Source of the DNA: Citromicrobium sp.
Lineage (GTDB): Bacteria > Pseudomonadota > Alphaproteobacteria > Sphingomonadales > Sphingomonadaceae
Direction of reading: 5' to 3'
Assembly: GCA_003248395.1 (NCBI GenBank)
Contig: QFNA01000074.1
Span: 1 to 9,047 of the forward strand
Length of the DNA: 9,047 nucleotides
Part shown: positions 1 through 8,500 of the stretch, piece by piece
Layout: each line of letters opens with the position of its first letter
Numbering within the stretch: the stretch's first letter is position 1
The notes under the pieces: model-generated
The model's input: only the letters and a program-made list of their open reading frames with translations
The model's database searches: none
What the model was told of the DNA's origin: nothing
Made by a program: the position numbers and the translations under genes

Positions 1-1
1 C

Positions 2-2113
2 GCGGAAGAGAGCTATGACGCCATGAAGAAGTATGCGCGCGACCTGACGCAGGCCGCCCGCGACGGCAAGCTCGATCCCGTGATCGGGCGTGACGAGGAG
101 ATCCGCCGCACGGTGCAAATTCTCGCCCGCCGCACGAAGAACAACCCTGCGCTGATCGGTGAACCCGGCACCGGCAAGACCGCTATTGCCGAAGGCCTGG
201 CATTGCGGATTGCCAATGGCGATGTGCCCGACAGTCTCAAGGGCCGCACGCTCATGGCGCTCGACATGGGCGCGTTGATCGCCGGTGCGAAATATCGCGG
301 TGAATTCGAGGAGCGTTTGAAGGCCGTGCTGGACGAGGTGAAGGGTGCCGAAGGCCAGATCATCCTGTTCATCGACGAGATGCACACGCTGATCGGGGCA
401 GGGGCGTCCGAAGGCAGCATGGATGCGGGCAATCTGTTGAAACCTGCCCTGTCGCGCGGCGAACTGCACTGCATCGGCGCGACCACGCTCGACGAATACC
501 AGAAGTATGTCGAGAAGGACCCCGCGCTCCAGCGGCGCTTCCAGCCCGTCTATATCGACGAGCCGAGCGTCGAGGATACGATCAGCATCCTGCGCGGGAT
601 CAAGGACAAATACGAGCTTCATCACGGCGTGCGGATCACCGATGGCGCGATCGTTTCGGCGGCGCAGCTAAGCAACCGCTACATCCAGAACCGCTTCCTG
701 CCCGACAAGGCCATCGACCTGATGGACGAGGCGGCGTCGCGCATCCGTATGGAAGTGGAAAGCAAACCCGAGGAAATCGAAGGTCTCGACCGCCGCATCA
801 TCCAGCTGCGCATCGAAGAGCAGGCGCTGCAAAAGGAAACCGACAGCGCCTCGAAAGACCGCCTCGACGCCCTGCGCAAGGAGCTGGCCGAGCTGGAACA
901 GCAGTCGAGCGAGCTGACCACCCGCTGGCAGAACGAGCGCGACAAGATTCACGCCGAGGCACGGGTCAAGGAAGAGCTCGACCAGGCACGGCTGGAGCTG
1001 GAGCAGGCGCAGCGTGCGGGCGATCTCGCCAAGGCGGGCGAGCTGCAATATGGCAAGATCCCGGAGCTCGAGCGGAAGCTGGAGGAAGCCTCCGGCAACA
1101 CCGACAATGCCCTGCTCAAGGAAGAGGTCACCGAAGACGATATCGCGGGTGTCGTCAGCCGCTGGACCGGCATTCCCGTCGACCGGATGATGGAGGGCGA
1201 GCGCGAGAAACTTCTCGATATGGAGAATATCCTCTCGAAGCGGGTGATCGGGCAGGCTCAGGCTATCGATGCGGTGTCCAAGGCTGTCCGCCGCGCACGG
1301 GCTGGTCTGCAAGATCCGGGCCGCCCGCTGGGCAGTTTCCTGTTCCTCGGGCCGACCGGCGTCGGCAAGACCGAACTGACCAAGGCGCTTGCCGCATTCC
1401 TGTTCGACGACGATGCCGCAATGGTCCGTATCGACATGAGCGAGTTCATGGAGAAGCACGCCGTTGCCCGCCTGATCGGCGCGCCTCCCGGCTATGTTGG
1501 ATATGAAGAGGGCGGAGTCCTGACCGAAGCCGTCCGCCGTCGCCCCTACCAGGTCGTTTTGTTCGACGAGGTCGAGAAGGCGCATGCGGATGTGTTTAAT
1601 GTACTTTTGCAGGTGTTAGACGATGGTCGTCTGACTGACGGGCAGGGCAGGGTGGTCGATTTTTCGAACACGCTGATCATCCTGACGTCAAACCTTGGCA
1701 GCCAGTATCTGGCCAATATGGACGATGACCAGAAGGTCGAGGATGTCGAGCCGCAGGTGATGGACGTCGTGCGCGGGCACTTCCGCCCCGAGTTCCTCAA
1801 TCGGCTGGATGAGATCATCCTGTTCCACCGCCTGGCGCAGGAGCATATGGCCCCGATCGTCGATATCCAGGTGGCGCGGGTGCAGAAGCTGCTGCGCGAC
1901 CGCAAGATCACGCTCGACCTCACCGAGGCGGCAAAGAAGTGGCTGGGACGGGTAGGGTACGACCCGGTGTACGGTGCAAGACCGCTAAAACGCGCTGTGC
2001 AGCGCTACGTCCAGGATCCGCTCGCGGAAATGATCCTGCAGGGCGAAGTTCCCGACGGCTCGACGGTGAGAATCGACGAAGGCGACGGCGCGCTTGAAAT
2101 GGTGGTCGGTTGA
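2..2113 (+). CDS. clpB: ATP-dependent chaperone ClpB (5'-truncated by window edge)
   Basis: This is the Hsp100 disaggregase that works with DnaK/DnaJ/GrpE to pull polypeptides out of aggregates in the cytoplasm. The reading frame is open from base 2, so the ATG at 23 is an internal methionine. By comparison with E. coli ClpB, about 150 N-terminal residues (the Clp_N domain) lie outside the window. Numbered from that ATG, the first AAA+ domain has Walker A GEPGTGKT (46-53), pore loop KYRGEFEER (90-98), Walker B IILFIDE (113-119), sensor GATT (152-155) and arginine fingers R171/R172. A long charged coiled coil at about 248-365 is the M-domain that separates ClpB from ClpA. The second AAA+ domain has Walker A GPTGVGKT (443-450), pore loop GYVGY (490-494), Walker B VVLFDE (511-516), TSNLGS (555-560) and sensor-2 GARPLKR (651-657). 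No ClpP-binding IGF/IGL loop was seen. The C-terminus is full length. Any heat-shock promoter lies off the left edge. Confidence 0.98.
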   Translation, partial: AEESYDAMKKYARDLTQAARDGKLDPVIGRDEEIRRTVQILARRTKNNPALIGEPGTGKTAIAEGLALRIANGDVPDSLKGRTLMALDMGALIAGAKYRGEFEERLKAVLDEVKGAEGQIILFIDEMHTLIGAGASEGSMDAGNLLKPALSRGELHCIGATTLDEYQKYVEKDPALQRRFQPVYIDEPSVEDTISILRGIKDKYELHHGVRITDGAIVSAAQLSNRYIQNRFLPDKAIDLMDEAASRIRMEVESKPEEIEGLDRRIIQLRIEEQALQKETDSASKDRLDALRKELAELEQQSSELTTRWQNERDKIHAEARVKEELDQARLELEQAQRAGDLAKAGELQYGKIPELERKLEEASGNTDNALLKEEVTEDDIAGVVSRWTGIPVDRMMEGEREKLLDMENILSKRVIGQAQAIDAVSKAVRRARAGLQDPGRPLGSFLFLGPTGVGKTELTKALAAFLFDDDAAMVRIDMSEFMEKHAVARLIGAPPGYVGYEEGGVLTEAVRRRPYQVVLFDEVEKAHADVFNVLLQVLDDGRLTDGQGRVVDFSNTLIILTSNLGSQYLANMDDDQKVEDVEPQVMDVVRGHFRPEFLNRLDEIILFHRLAQEHMAPIVDIQVARVQKLLRDRKITLDLTEAAKKWLGRVGYDPVYGARPLKRAVQRYVQDPLAEMILQGEVPDGSTVRIDEGDGALEMVVG

Positions 2114-2147
2114 TCGCTGACATTTGGGCGATCGAATAGGCAAGAAA

Positions 2148-2176
2148 AAAGGGCCCCGGTCATCTCGGGGCCCTTT
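2148..2176. terminator. Bidirectional rho-independent terminator between clpB and receptor 1
   Basis: An 11-bp perfect stem (2148-2158 paired with 2166-2176, core GGGCCCCG/CGGGGCCC) encloses a 7-base loop. Reading +, the hairpin starts 34 bases after the clpB stop and ends in TTTCCTC. Reading -, it starts 21 bases after the receptor 1 stop and continues into a clean run of six T. It sits between converging genes, so it probably serves both, with the better U-tract on the receptor side. Confidence 0.9.
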
Positions 2177-2197
2177 CCTCATGGTTCGATCGGGACG

Positions 2198-5100
2198 TTA
2201 GAACTTCGCGCGTGCGCTTACCGAGAATCGGCGGCCTAGCGCATCGTTGATTCCGGTCAGAGTGTCGAAATATTCCTGTCCCTGACGATTGAAGAGGTTC
2301 GTTACCCCGGCAGTGATGCGGAAATCTTCGGTCGGATCGAAAAAGATCGACGCGTTGACCGTCACGTAATCGTCCAACTCGTCGATCTCGCGGAATTCAA
2401 TCCCGCGGTTGTCACGATCATACATTTGCTCGCCGACGTAGTTGAGGAAGGTCGAGACGCCCCAGGTGTCGTTGTCATAGCGAACGCGGAACTGGCCGGA
2501 GAATTCGGGATCTCCGACTTCACCGTCCGTCCGCGTGGGCGCGACGCCTGTTTCGTCGACAAGCCGCTTCTTCACGTAGAGCAAGTCGCCGCCAAGCGAG
2601 AAGGTGCCGGGAATCCCGAACGATCCTTCATCGAGAGTATAGCTCAGCGTGCTTTGGATTCCCTTGAAGAGGATCTTCTGGCCATTGATGAAGCCGGTCG
2701 TGACGCCAGGATTGGCTGGATCGTTGACGACAAAGCCGCCGGTATCGATCTGAGGATTGTTGGGATCGCGAGGGTCAGGGCCCATGGTCCCGGACGGGAC
2801 GCGTCTGATCTGCGAGCAGAAATCGTTTCCGTTCGCAGGATCGGCCGTGTCGAACACGGCGTTGTCGAAACACGCGCTTACGATATCGCCGACACCCAAC
2901 TGGACGATGGGCTGGTTGATCGTGATATCGATGTAATCGACTGTCAGGGCAAAGCGGTTGAGGAAACTCGGTCGAATGATGACGCCGATTGTCCAGTTGT
3001 CCGATTCTTCATTCGCCAGGTTCGGGTTTCCGCCAGATTGAACCGGTATCGTTGCCGAGATTGCCGGATCGAGGTTGGCATTGGGAAACTTCGCGAGAAA
3101 TGCTTCACAGTTGGCCTTCCGCGCCTCCGGGTTCGGACCGTTATTGATGTCTTGCGGGCGGCAGGGCGTAACCACGGCCGAGAACGCATTGTTCAGCGGT
3201 TGGAACAGTTCGGTCACCGCCGGCGCCCGGAAAGACCGCGTGAAGTTGCCGCGGAATTCGATGTCCGGGACGATGGCGATCCGGCCACCTGCTGTCCATG
3301 CAAAGAAGCCGCCATTCACTGTGTTATCGACATAGCGACCAGCGCCGGAAAGCGATGCGCTGTGGATGAAGAAATCGTTGCTCGGCGAAACGAGCGGGAT
3401 CAGCAATTCCCCAAAAACTTCATCGACATTATATTCGCCGCTTACTGGGCCGATAGCGACCGAACGCCCGAGGCCCTGTTGCTGGAAGTCACCCGGTACA
3501 AACTCGGCCTTTTCCTCGCGATGCTCGTAACCGATATTGAACCCGGCATCGCCTGCGCCCCAAAGATTGAACAGCGTGCTGCCAAGATTGGCGCCGAACA
3601 CGGTTTGGGTGAGCTTCGCCGTAGCGACGTTGTCCTGAATGACATAATCGCGAGCAGCCTGCGATGAAACGCCTTCGCCGAGGAGATTTAGCGGAACGCA
3701 GCTGGGGTCGGCGATGGGCCTCCCGCCCGGCGCCGCATATCCATCGAAACCGGTCGATGTCGCTCGTGTCGGATCGGTCGTGCAGACTATATTTCCGGAA
3801 CTGTCACGCGTGACATTGACGGCATTGATGAAATTCTGCCGGTTTATGTCCTGGCTGTAGGTGACGACTTCCGCTTCGCCGCGATTGGCGCTGATTTCAT
3901 AATTGAATATGCGGCCTAGCCCGCCGAATTCGCCACGGAAGCCAACGACGCCGCGCTTGATCTCGTTTTTGCCATAGCCCGACGGGTCGGCCAGATCGGC
4001 TGAAGCGCGCGATAGAGTAAACTGCTGCACTCCCGCAGCTTCGAGAACGCCGCGTGCCTGATCGGTGAGAAACGGATTATCGATCGTATAGACGGTTGCG
4101 CCGCTCGCCCCTCCGAACAGCGGCGTGTTGAATGTGGGCTGTTGAACAAGTTCATCGGCGCGGGACTTGAAATAGGTTCCCTCCGCAAAGAAGGTAATGC
4201 TGTCGGTCAGATCGTAATTGAAATACGCGTTCACTACTGTCCGGCGAAGGTCGCTGGTTATCTGGCCGTAGTCGACGAACCGGAATCCGTCGCCACCCAA
4301 ACCTCGAATGCCCAGTCCTTCGAAGGACTCGCCGAATTCGAAGGGAACCAGGTTCCCGTTTCCGTCGAATGAACGCGTGAGACTGAGCGGACCACCATAG
4401 ATGACGCCGCCACGATCAAGGTATGGTATCGTTATACCGCGATACCTCACCGCGGAAGGGATACCGTCGTCATCGCCTGTATTGGGGCCGATGTTGGGGT
4501 TCACACGAAATGCGCTGGCAGCACTGCCGAGTTCGGGAACATTTGCCTGGCTTTCAATTCCTTCGCGATGGAAACTGCGTGCGTTCTGCAACACACCCTC
4601 GACTTCGTCGTGCGAAATGGCGACGGTAATGTTGCCGCGATCGTCGGCAAAATTAAAGCCAGCAGCCGCCGACGCATTCCACGAGAAGTTGTCGCCTTCT
4701 TCGGTGATGCCGCTCTTGCCAGATAGCACGATGTCGTCGAACCGCGTTTTCAGGATAACGTTTGTCGTCCCGGAAATCGCATCCGATCCATACACCGGTG
4801 CGCCGCCGACTCCGATAGTATCGATCCTGTCGACCAGAATTGACGGGATGACATTGAGGTCGACCTGCAGGCCATGGCCCGCATTGTTGAAGAGCGAGGG
4901 TACGTTTGACGAAACGAAACGCCGCCCATTGACCAAGGTCAGAGTACGGTTCGAACCAAGCCCCAGATTGTTGAGGAAATTCACACCTTGACCGAACGAT
5001 CCTTGCCCACCGGCTGGCGTCACGCTGCCCCGGTATGTCGGCAGTTCGTTGAGTGCGTCGGCCACGTTGGTAAGGTTGCGGTCCTCGATATACTGGCTGT

Positions 5101-5362
5101 CGAGGACGATGATCGGGTCACGCGATTCCACTTGCGGCAGCCTGATGCGCGAGCCCGTGACGACGATCATGCCCTCGGACTCGGAGCCGTCGGCGTTGAG
5201 TACGACTTCGTCTTCACCCTCGGCATCATTGCCGATCACCGCCTCCGGCGGGCCCGCGGTCTGCGCGTTCGCAGCAGTTGCAGAGAGTGTGAGAGCAGTA
5301 GCCGCTACGCCGGCAAGCATCATCGCCTTGCCACGCGCGCCCGAAGCGACGCAATAATTCAT
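2198..5362 (-). CDS. TonB-dependent outer membrane receptor 1
   Basis: A 1054-residue TonB-dependent receptor that should import an unidentified ligand across the outer membrane, using energy passed on by TonB-ExbB-ExbD. Residues 1-33 form a signal peptide with a basic start (R10, K12), a hydrophobic core and a likely ANA|QT cleavage. An acidic linker (about 34-63) leads to GMIVVTGSR (64-72), the TonB-box region. The plug covers about 78-205 and includes LVNGRRFV and a VYGSDAISG segment. The remainder is a 22-strand-type barrel with RSFRAPAVTELF, and the chain ends in KF, a terminal aromatic as outer membrane proteins have. Three cysteine pairs (527/555, 734/752, 831/849) probably staple surface loops. 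The first ATG is preferred over M14/M15 because it keeps the basic n-region and has GGGGGA seven bases upstream. Plug motifs are unusual (LNNLGLG where LRGLG is usual; GTTNV where GVVNF is usual). It is a paralogue of the next receptor. Substrate unknown. Confidence 0.95.
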   Translation of the reverse strand: MNYCVASGARGKAMMLAGVAATALTLSATAANAQTAGPPEAVIGNDAEGEDEVVLNADGSESEGMIVVTGSRIRLPQVESRDPIIVLDSQYIEDRNLTNVADALNELPTYRGSVTPAGGQGSFGQGVNFLNNLGLGSNRTLTLVNGRRFVSSNVPSLFNNAGHGLQVDLNVIPSILVDRIDTIGVGGAPVYGSDAISGTTNVILKTRFDDIVLSGKSGITEEGDNFSWNASAAAGFNFADDRGNITVAISHDEVEGVLQNARSFHREGIESQANVPELGSAASAFRVNPNIGPNTGDDDGIPSAVRYRGITIPYLDRGGVIYGGPLSLTRSFDGNGNLVPFEFGESFEGLGIRGLGGDGFRFVDYGQITSDLRRTVVNAYFNYDLTDSITFFAEGTYFKSRADELVQQPTFNTPLFGGASGATVYTIDNPFLTDQARGVLEAAGVQQFTLSRASADLADPSGYGKNEIKRGVVGFRGEFGGLGRIFNYEISANRGEAEVVTYSQDINRQNFINAVNVTRDSSGNIVCTTDPTRATSTGFDGYAAPGGRPIADPSCVPLNLLGEGVSSQAARDYVIQDNVATAKLTQTVFGANLGSTLFNLWGAGDAGFNIGYEHREEKAEFVPGDFQQQGLGRSVAIGPVSGEYNVDEVFGELLIPLVSPSNDFFIHSASLSGAGRYVDNTVNGGFFAWTAGGRIAIVPDIEFRGNFTRSFRAPAVTELFQPLNNAFSAVVTPCRPQDINNGPNPEARKANCEAFLAKFPNANLDPAISATIPVQSGGNPNLANEESDNWTIGVIIRPSFLNRFALTVDYIDITINQPIVQLGVGDIVSACFDNAVFDTADPANGNDFCSQIRRVPSGTMGPDPRDPNNPQIDTGGFVVNDPANPGVTTGFINGQKILFKGIQSTLSYTLDEGSFGIPGTFSLGGDLLYVKKRLVDETGVAPTRTDGEVGDPEFSGQFRVRYDNDTWGVSTFLNYVGEQMYDRDNRGIEFREIDELDDYVTVNASIFFDPTEDFRITAGVTNLFNRQGQEYFDTLTGINDALGRRFSVSARAKF

Positions 5363-5368
5363 CGAGGA

Positions 5369-5374
5369 TCCCCC
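5369..5374 (-). promoter_or_regulatory. Ribosome-binding site of receptor 1
   Basis: On the minus strand GGGGGA lies six to seven bases before the ATG at 5362-5360. It is only a partial match to AGGAGG, but it is the best purine-rich site near any candidate start and favours this ATG over the two internal ones 13-14 codons later. Confidence 0.5.
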
Positions 5375-5394
5375 AAATTTATCAGGCGACCCAT

Positions 5395-5423
5395 GTGCGT
5401 TGAAGCAAGTCGGCGCCTGTCAA
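5395..5423 (-). promoter_or_regulatory. Candidate promoter of receptor 1
   Basis: Reading on the minus strand, a perfect TTGACA (5423-5418) is followed after 17 bases by ACGCAC (5400-5395), a poor -10. Transcription would begin about 25 bases before the start codon. The -35 match and the terminator upstream support an independent promoter here, but the weak -10 keeps this tentative. A palindromic GGCGCC sits directly after the -35, inside the spacer. Confidence 0.3.
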
Positions 5424-5445
5424 GCAAGGGAAGTCGGCAGGATTT

Positions 5446-5457
5446 CCGATCAATCGG
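5446..5457. repeat. Small inverted repeat upstream of receptor 1
   Basis: CCGAT-CA-ATCGG has 5-bp arms around a 2-base centre, 23 bases upstream of the candidate -35 of receptor 1. The size suits a dimeric regulator's operator, but arms this short can occur by chance. Confidence 0.25.
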
Positions 5458-5462
5458 TAGAT

Positions 5463-5487
5463 TTGCGGCAATGGGGTTGCGGAAATG
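5463..5487. repeat. Short direct repeat upstream of receptor 1
   Basis: TTGCGGCAATG (5463-5473) and TTGCGGAAATG (5477-5487) match at 10 of 11 positions with a 14-base period. They lie between the terminator of receptor 2 and the candidate promoter of receptor 1, where an activator could bind. No regulator family was recognised. Confidence 0.3.
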
Positions 5488-5522
5488 CAACAGCTATGGA
5501 GGGGTATATCCAAAAAAAAGAA

Positions 5523-5546
5523 AGGGCCCCGGTTTCCCGGAGCCCT
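5523..5546 (-). terminator. Rho-independent terminator of receptor 2
   Basis: A 10-bp stem (5523-5532 with 5537-5546) closes a 4-base loop. In the minus-strand transcript every position pairs, including one G-U wobble, and the hairpin is followed by TTTCTTTTTTTT. It begins 22 bases after the stop codon of receptor 2. On the plus strand the same position is a C-A mismatch, so the structure favours the minus direction. Confidence 0.9.
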
Positions 5547-5568
5547 CTCATTTCAGCCTCGAGATTTC

Positions 5569-8500
5569 TTAGAAATCAACTTTAGCGCCTGCGTAGAAGT
5601 AACGACCAAACGTGTCATACGGGTCGCCTCCGGAAGTGCCTAGCAGACCAAAGCCGGGCTGCTCGTCGAACAAGTTGTCAACACCGGCGAAGAAGTTGAT
5701 GTCATGCTTGTCGCTGACTTCGAAGTTCAAACGAACGTTGTGATACACCTTGATCGGGAACCAAGGATCTTCGAACTGGTCAATATTCGAAGGATCCAAA
5801 GTGGCTATTTCTCCAGGTGTGCAAGTGCCCCCAGTATAGCCGGTGCTGCCATCAGCAGGGCATCGCCCAGTATACGAATTGAAACTTTCGTAGCTGCCCT
5901 TTGCCATTTTATCAAGGAAGCGCATCGACCAGGTCAAATCGACCGGGCCGATGTCGTAATTGGCACTAAACGACCCGGCCCAAGTCGGATCGCCGAGCTC
6001 ACCTTTTACTCTATTCGGGGCTTCGCTGTCGGCAGGATCCTCGAAGAAGTCGAGATCGAGCAGATGTGTCGCGATGACACGCAAGCTCATGCTATGGTCA
6101 TTATCGAATGTATGGCCGTATTGAAGATCGAAATCGATCCCGCGCGTCTTGCGGCGAGCAAAGTTGATGCCGCTGGAAAGAACAGCTGGTTCGATGAACA
6201 GGCCAGTGTTTGGATCGCGCTGGACAGTCGAACAGTAAACATTGTCGAGACCGTTGGCATTGTCATAGCAATTATTGAGAATGGCCTGCGCGCTCAACGA
6301 TGAAATTTGGTTCTCGATCTCAATGTCGTAGTAGTCGACCGTGAAGCTCAAACCAGGAATGAAGCTCGGTTCGTACACGACGCCCAGCGTGAGTGACTTG
6401 CCCTTTTCTTCAGTAAGTTCCGAATTGCCGCCCGACAGGTAACCGGTCGAAGCCGAGCGAGCGAGACAGTTCTGGAAGGGTGTGCCAACCGCATCATTGA
6501 AAGCAGTGCCGCGACACGCTTCGAATACCGCCGCAGTAACGGTTGTGGGAACACCTGCCGCGGCACAGTTGGCTGCCCGATTGGGATTGTTATTGATACT
6601 TGCGGAATCGCAAGGATCGCTCAGTTGTGCGAAGTTCTCCGAAGGTGTCGAGAAAAGGTCGGACTGAGTTGGTGCTCGAACCGACGTTGCATAGCTGGCG
6701 CGGAAGCGAAGGTCCGGTATCGGAGCATAGTACCCGTTAACATTGTATGCCCAGACCGTGCCAACAGCAGTGTTGTAATCCGAAACGCGGGCTGCGCCAC
6801 TGATCGTCAACTCCTCTGCAAACGGAACATTGGCAAGGATCGGCAGGCTAAGTTCGCCGAACGCTTCCTTGACCGTGAACTTGGGCGGGACGAACGGCTG
6901 GATCGCATTGAGGAACGTGCCGCCTGATTGCACCAGCTCGTCGTAGGCGCTGAAAGCCGTTTCTTCACGATATTCGGCACCGAGCGCAAACCCGACCGGT
7001 CCACCTGGCAACTCGAAAAGTTGTGACGAATCGCCTGCTACTGATGCGAGGGCCACGAATTGCTCGGCGCGTTCTTCGCGGGTCGTCGTGGTGTTCACGA
7101 AGTCCAGAGCGGCGGCACTGGGAGCGCCATCGCCAAATACGTTGATCGGTACGCAGTCAGGCCGGTCATTCGACGTGTCGGCATCTGCATTTACGCCACA
7201 GACAATCTGTCCGGCGGCATTACGGCGAGCGTCGATCGCCAGCAAGAAACCGTCGAGGTTGCCGTCGGTATCGTACAGGACAAGGTTGTTGAGCGATTCC
7301 ATCTCGGATTCGAAACGACCGTAGTTAAGCGAGAGTTCGTAATTCCAATCGTCGTTGAATGTACCTTCGATACCGCCGACTATTCGGTAGGTTTCGCGTG
7401 TCTGGAATTCGCCTCGACCACCGAAGTCGACATTGAACCGCGACATATTGAATGTTCTGGCGTCGGGAGTCGCGCCACAGAAGCCAATTGCGGACAACTG
7501 ACCAAAGGCTTGTGATGTGAGATAGGGGTTGTCGCAGCGTAAATTCTGGATCGCAGCAAACTGCTCATCCGTGTTGGCAAAGAAACCCTTGAGCGATCCC
7601 TGCCAAAAGCTCGGCTGCCCCTCTTGTACTGCATCGACGCGGACGTACTTTCCTTCGACGAAAGGACGGAATGCATCGCTAATGTCGTAATGCGCGAGTA
7701 CGTTAACGCTGTATCGCTCAAGCCCCGCGGCAAGCTGCCCAGTGTTACGTAGTGTAGAACCGGTACCACCGATCACGTTTCCGGTGTAGCTCCCCAAGGG
7801 GTCTCTAGGATAATCGCGAAAAATGTTGCCGTTACGATCAAACCGCAACGCACTCCGGTCACCAAATACGCCGAGAGTACCACCGTCAGAGATGGAGTTG
7901 TTTCGAACGCCGCACAGTGGCGCATTATCGATGACGCCGTCAGTGCCTTTGATTTCGTCCGTCTGACTCTCGACAACGTTGTACTGACAGCGACCACTTG
8001 CCGCGCCAGTGAGATAGTCTCTGCTGCTGAAGTAGAGAGGTTCGGCGTTCGCATATTCCGCAGCGACCGCGATATTCCCGCGACCGTCGCTGAAGTTCTT
8101 ACCAAAAACACCTGCAATAAATTGCGTGCCGCGGTCACCGCGTTCTGAAATGCCCGCTTGACCGCGCAGCGAAAGCCCGTCGAAATCGCGCTTGAGAACG
8201 AAATTGACGACACCGGCGACAGCATCGGAACCGTAAACAGCAGAATTGCCGCCAGTGACGATGTCGACACGCTCTAGCAGGTCTACCGGGATTGTATTCG
8301 TATCGACTAGGTAGTCACCCGGTGAAGATGTCACATGGCGCTTGCCGTTCACCAAAACGAGCGTGCGACTCGTGCCGAGACCACGAAGGTCAAGAAGATT
8401 GAGGCCGGCCGTACCGATAAAGCGCGTTGAGTTGCCCTGACTATAAGTGGTGCGCAAGGACGGCAGATCATTGAGGGCATCGCCGAGTGAAATATCGCCC

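Noticed and set aside
23..25. ATG at 23 as the true start of clpB
   Set aside because: The frame is open upstream to base 2 with codons reading AEESYDA, and the following sequence is the start of the first AAA+ domain, so about 150 residues are missing to the left.
668..1585. 305-codon open frame on the minus strand inside clpB
   Set aside because: It lies entirely antisense to the strongly supported clpB. The translation has no recognisable domain, and open antisense frames are common in GC-rich coding DNA.
2426..3667. 413-codon open frame on the plus strand antisense to receptor 1
   Set aside because: Its translation is rich in R, D and V with no domain or signal. The opposite strand encodes conserved receptor motifs over the whole stretch.
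4401..4991. 196-codon open frame on the plus strand antisense to receptor 1
   Set aside because: The Ser/Arg/Pro-rich translation is typical of a reverse-strand shadow and overlaps the plug coding region.
5363..5568. Small gene or riboswitch in the gap between the receptors
   Set aside because: Apart from the terminator, promoter candidates and short repeats, I see no coding frame with a ribosome-binding site and no structured leader I can name.
5704..6303. 199-codon open frame on the plus strand antisense to receptor 2
   Set aside because: It is the shadow of the receptor barrel. No ribosome-binding site was seen and no family was recognised.
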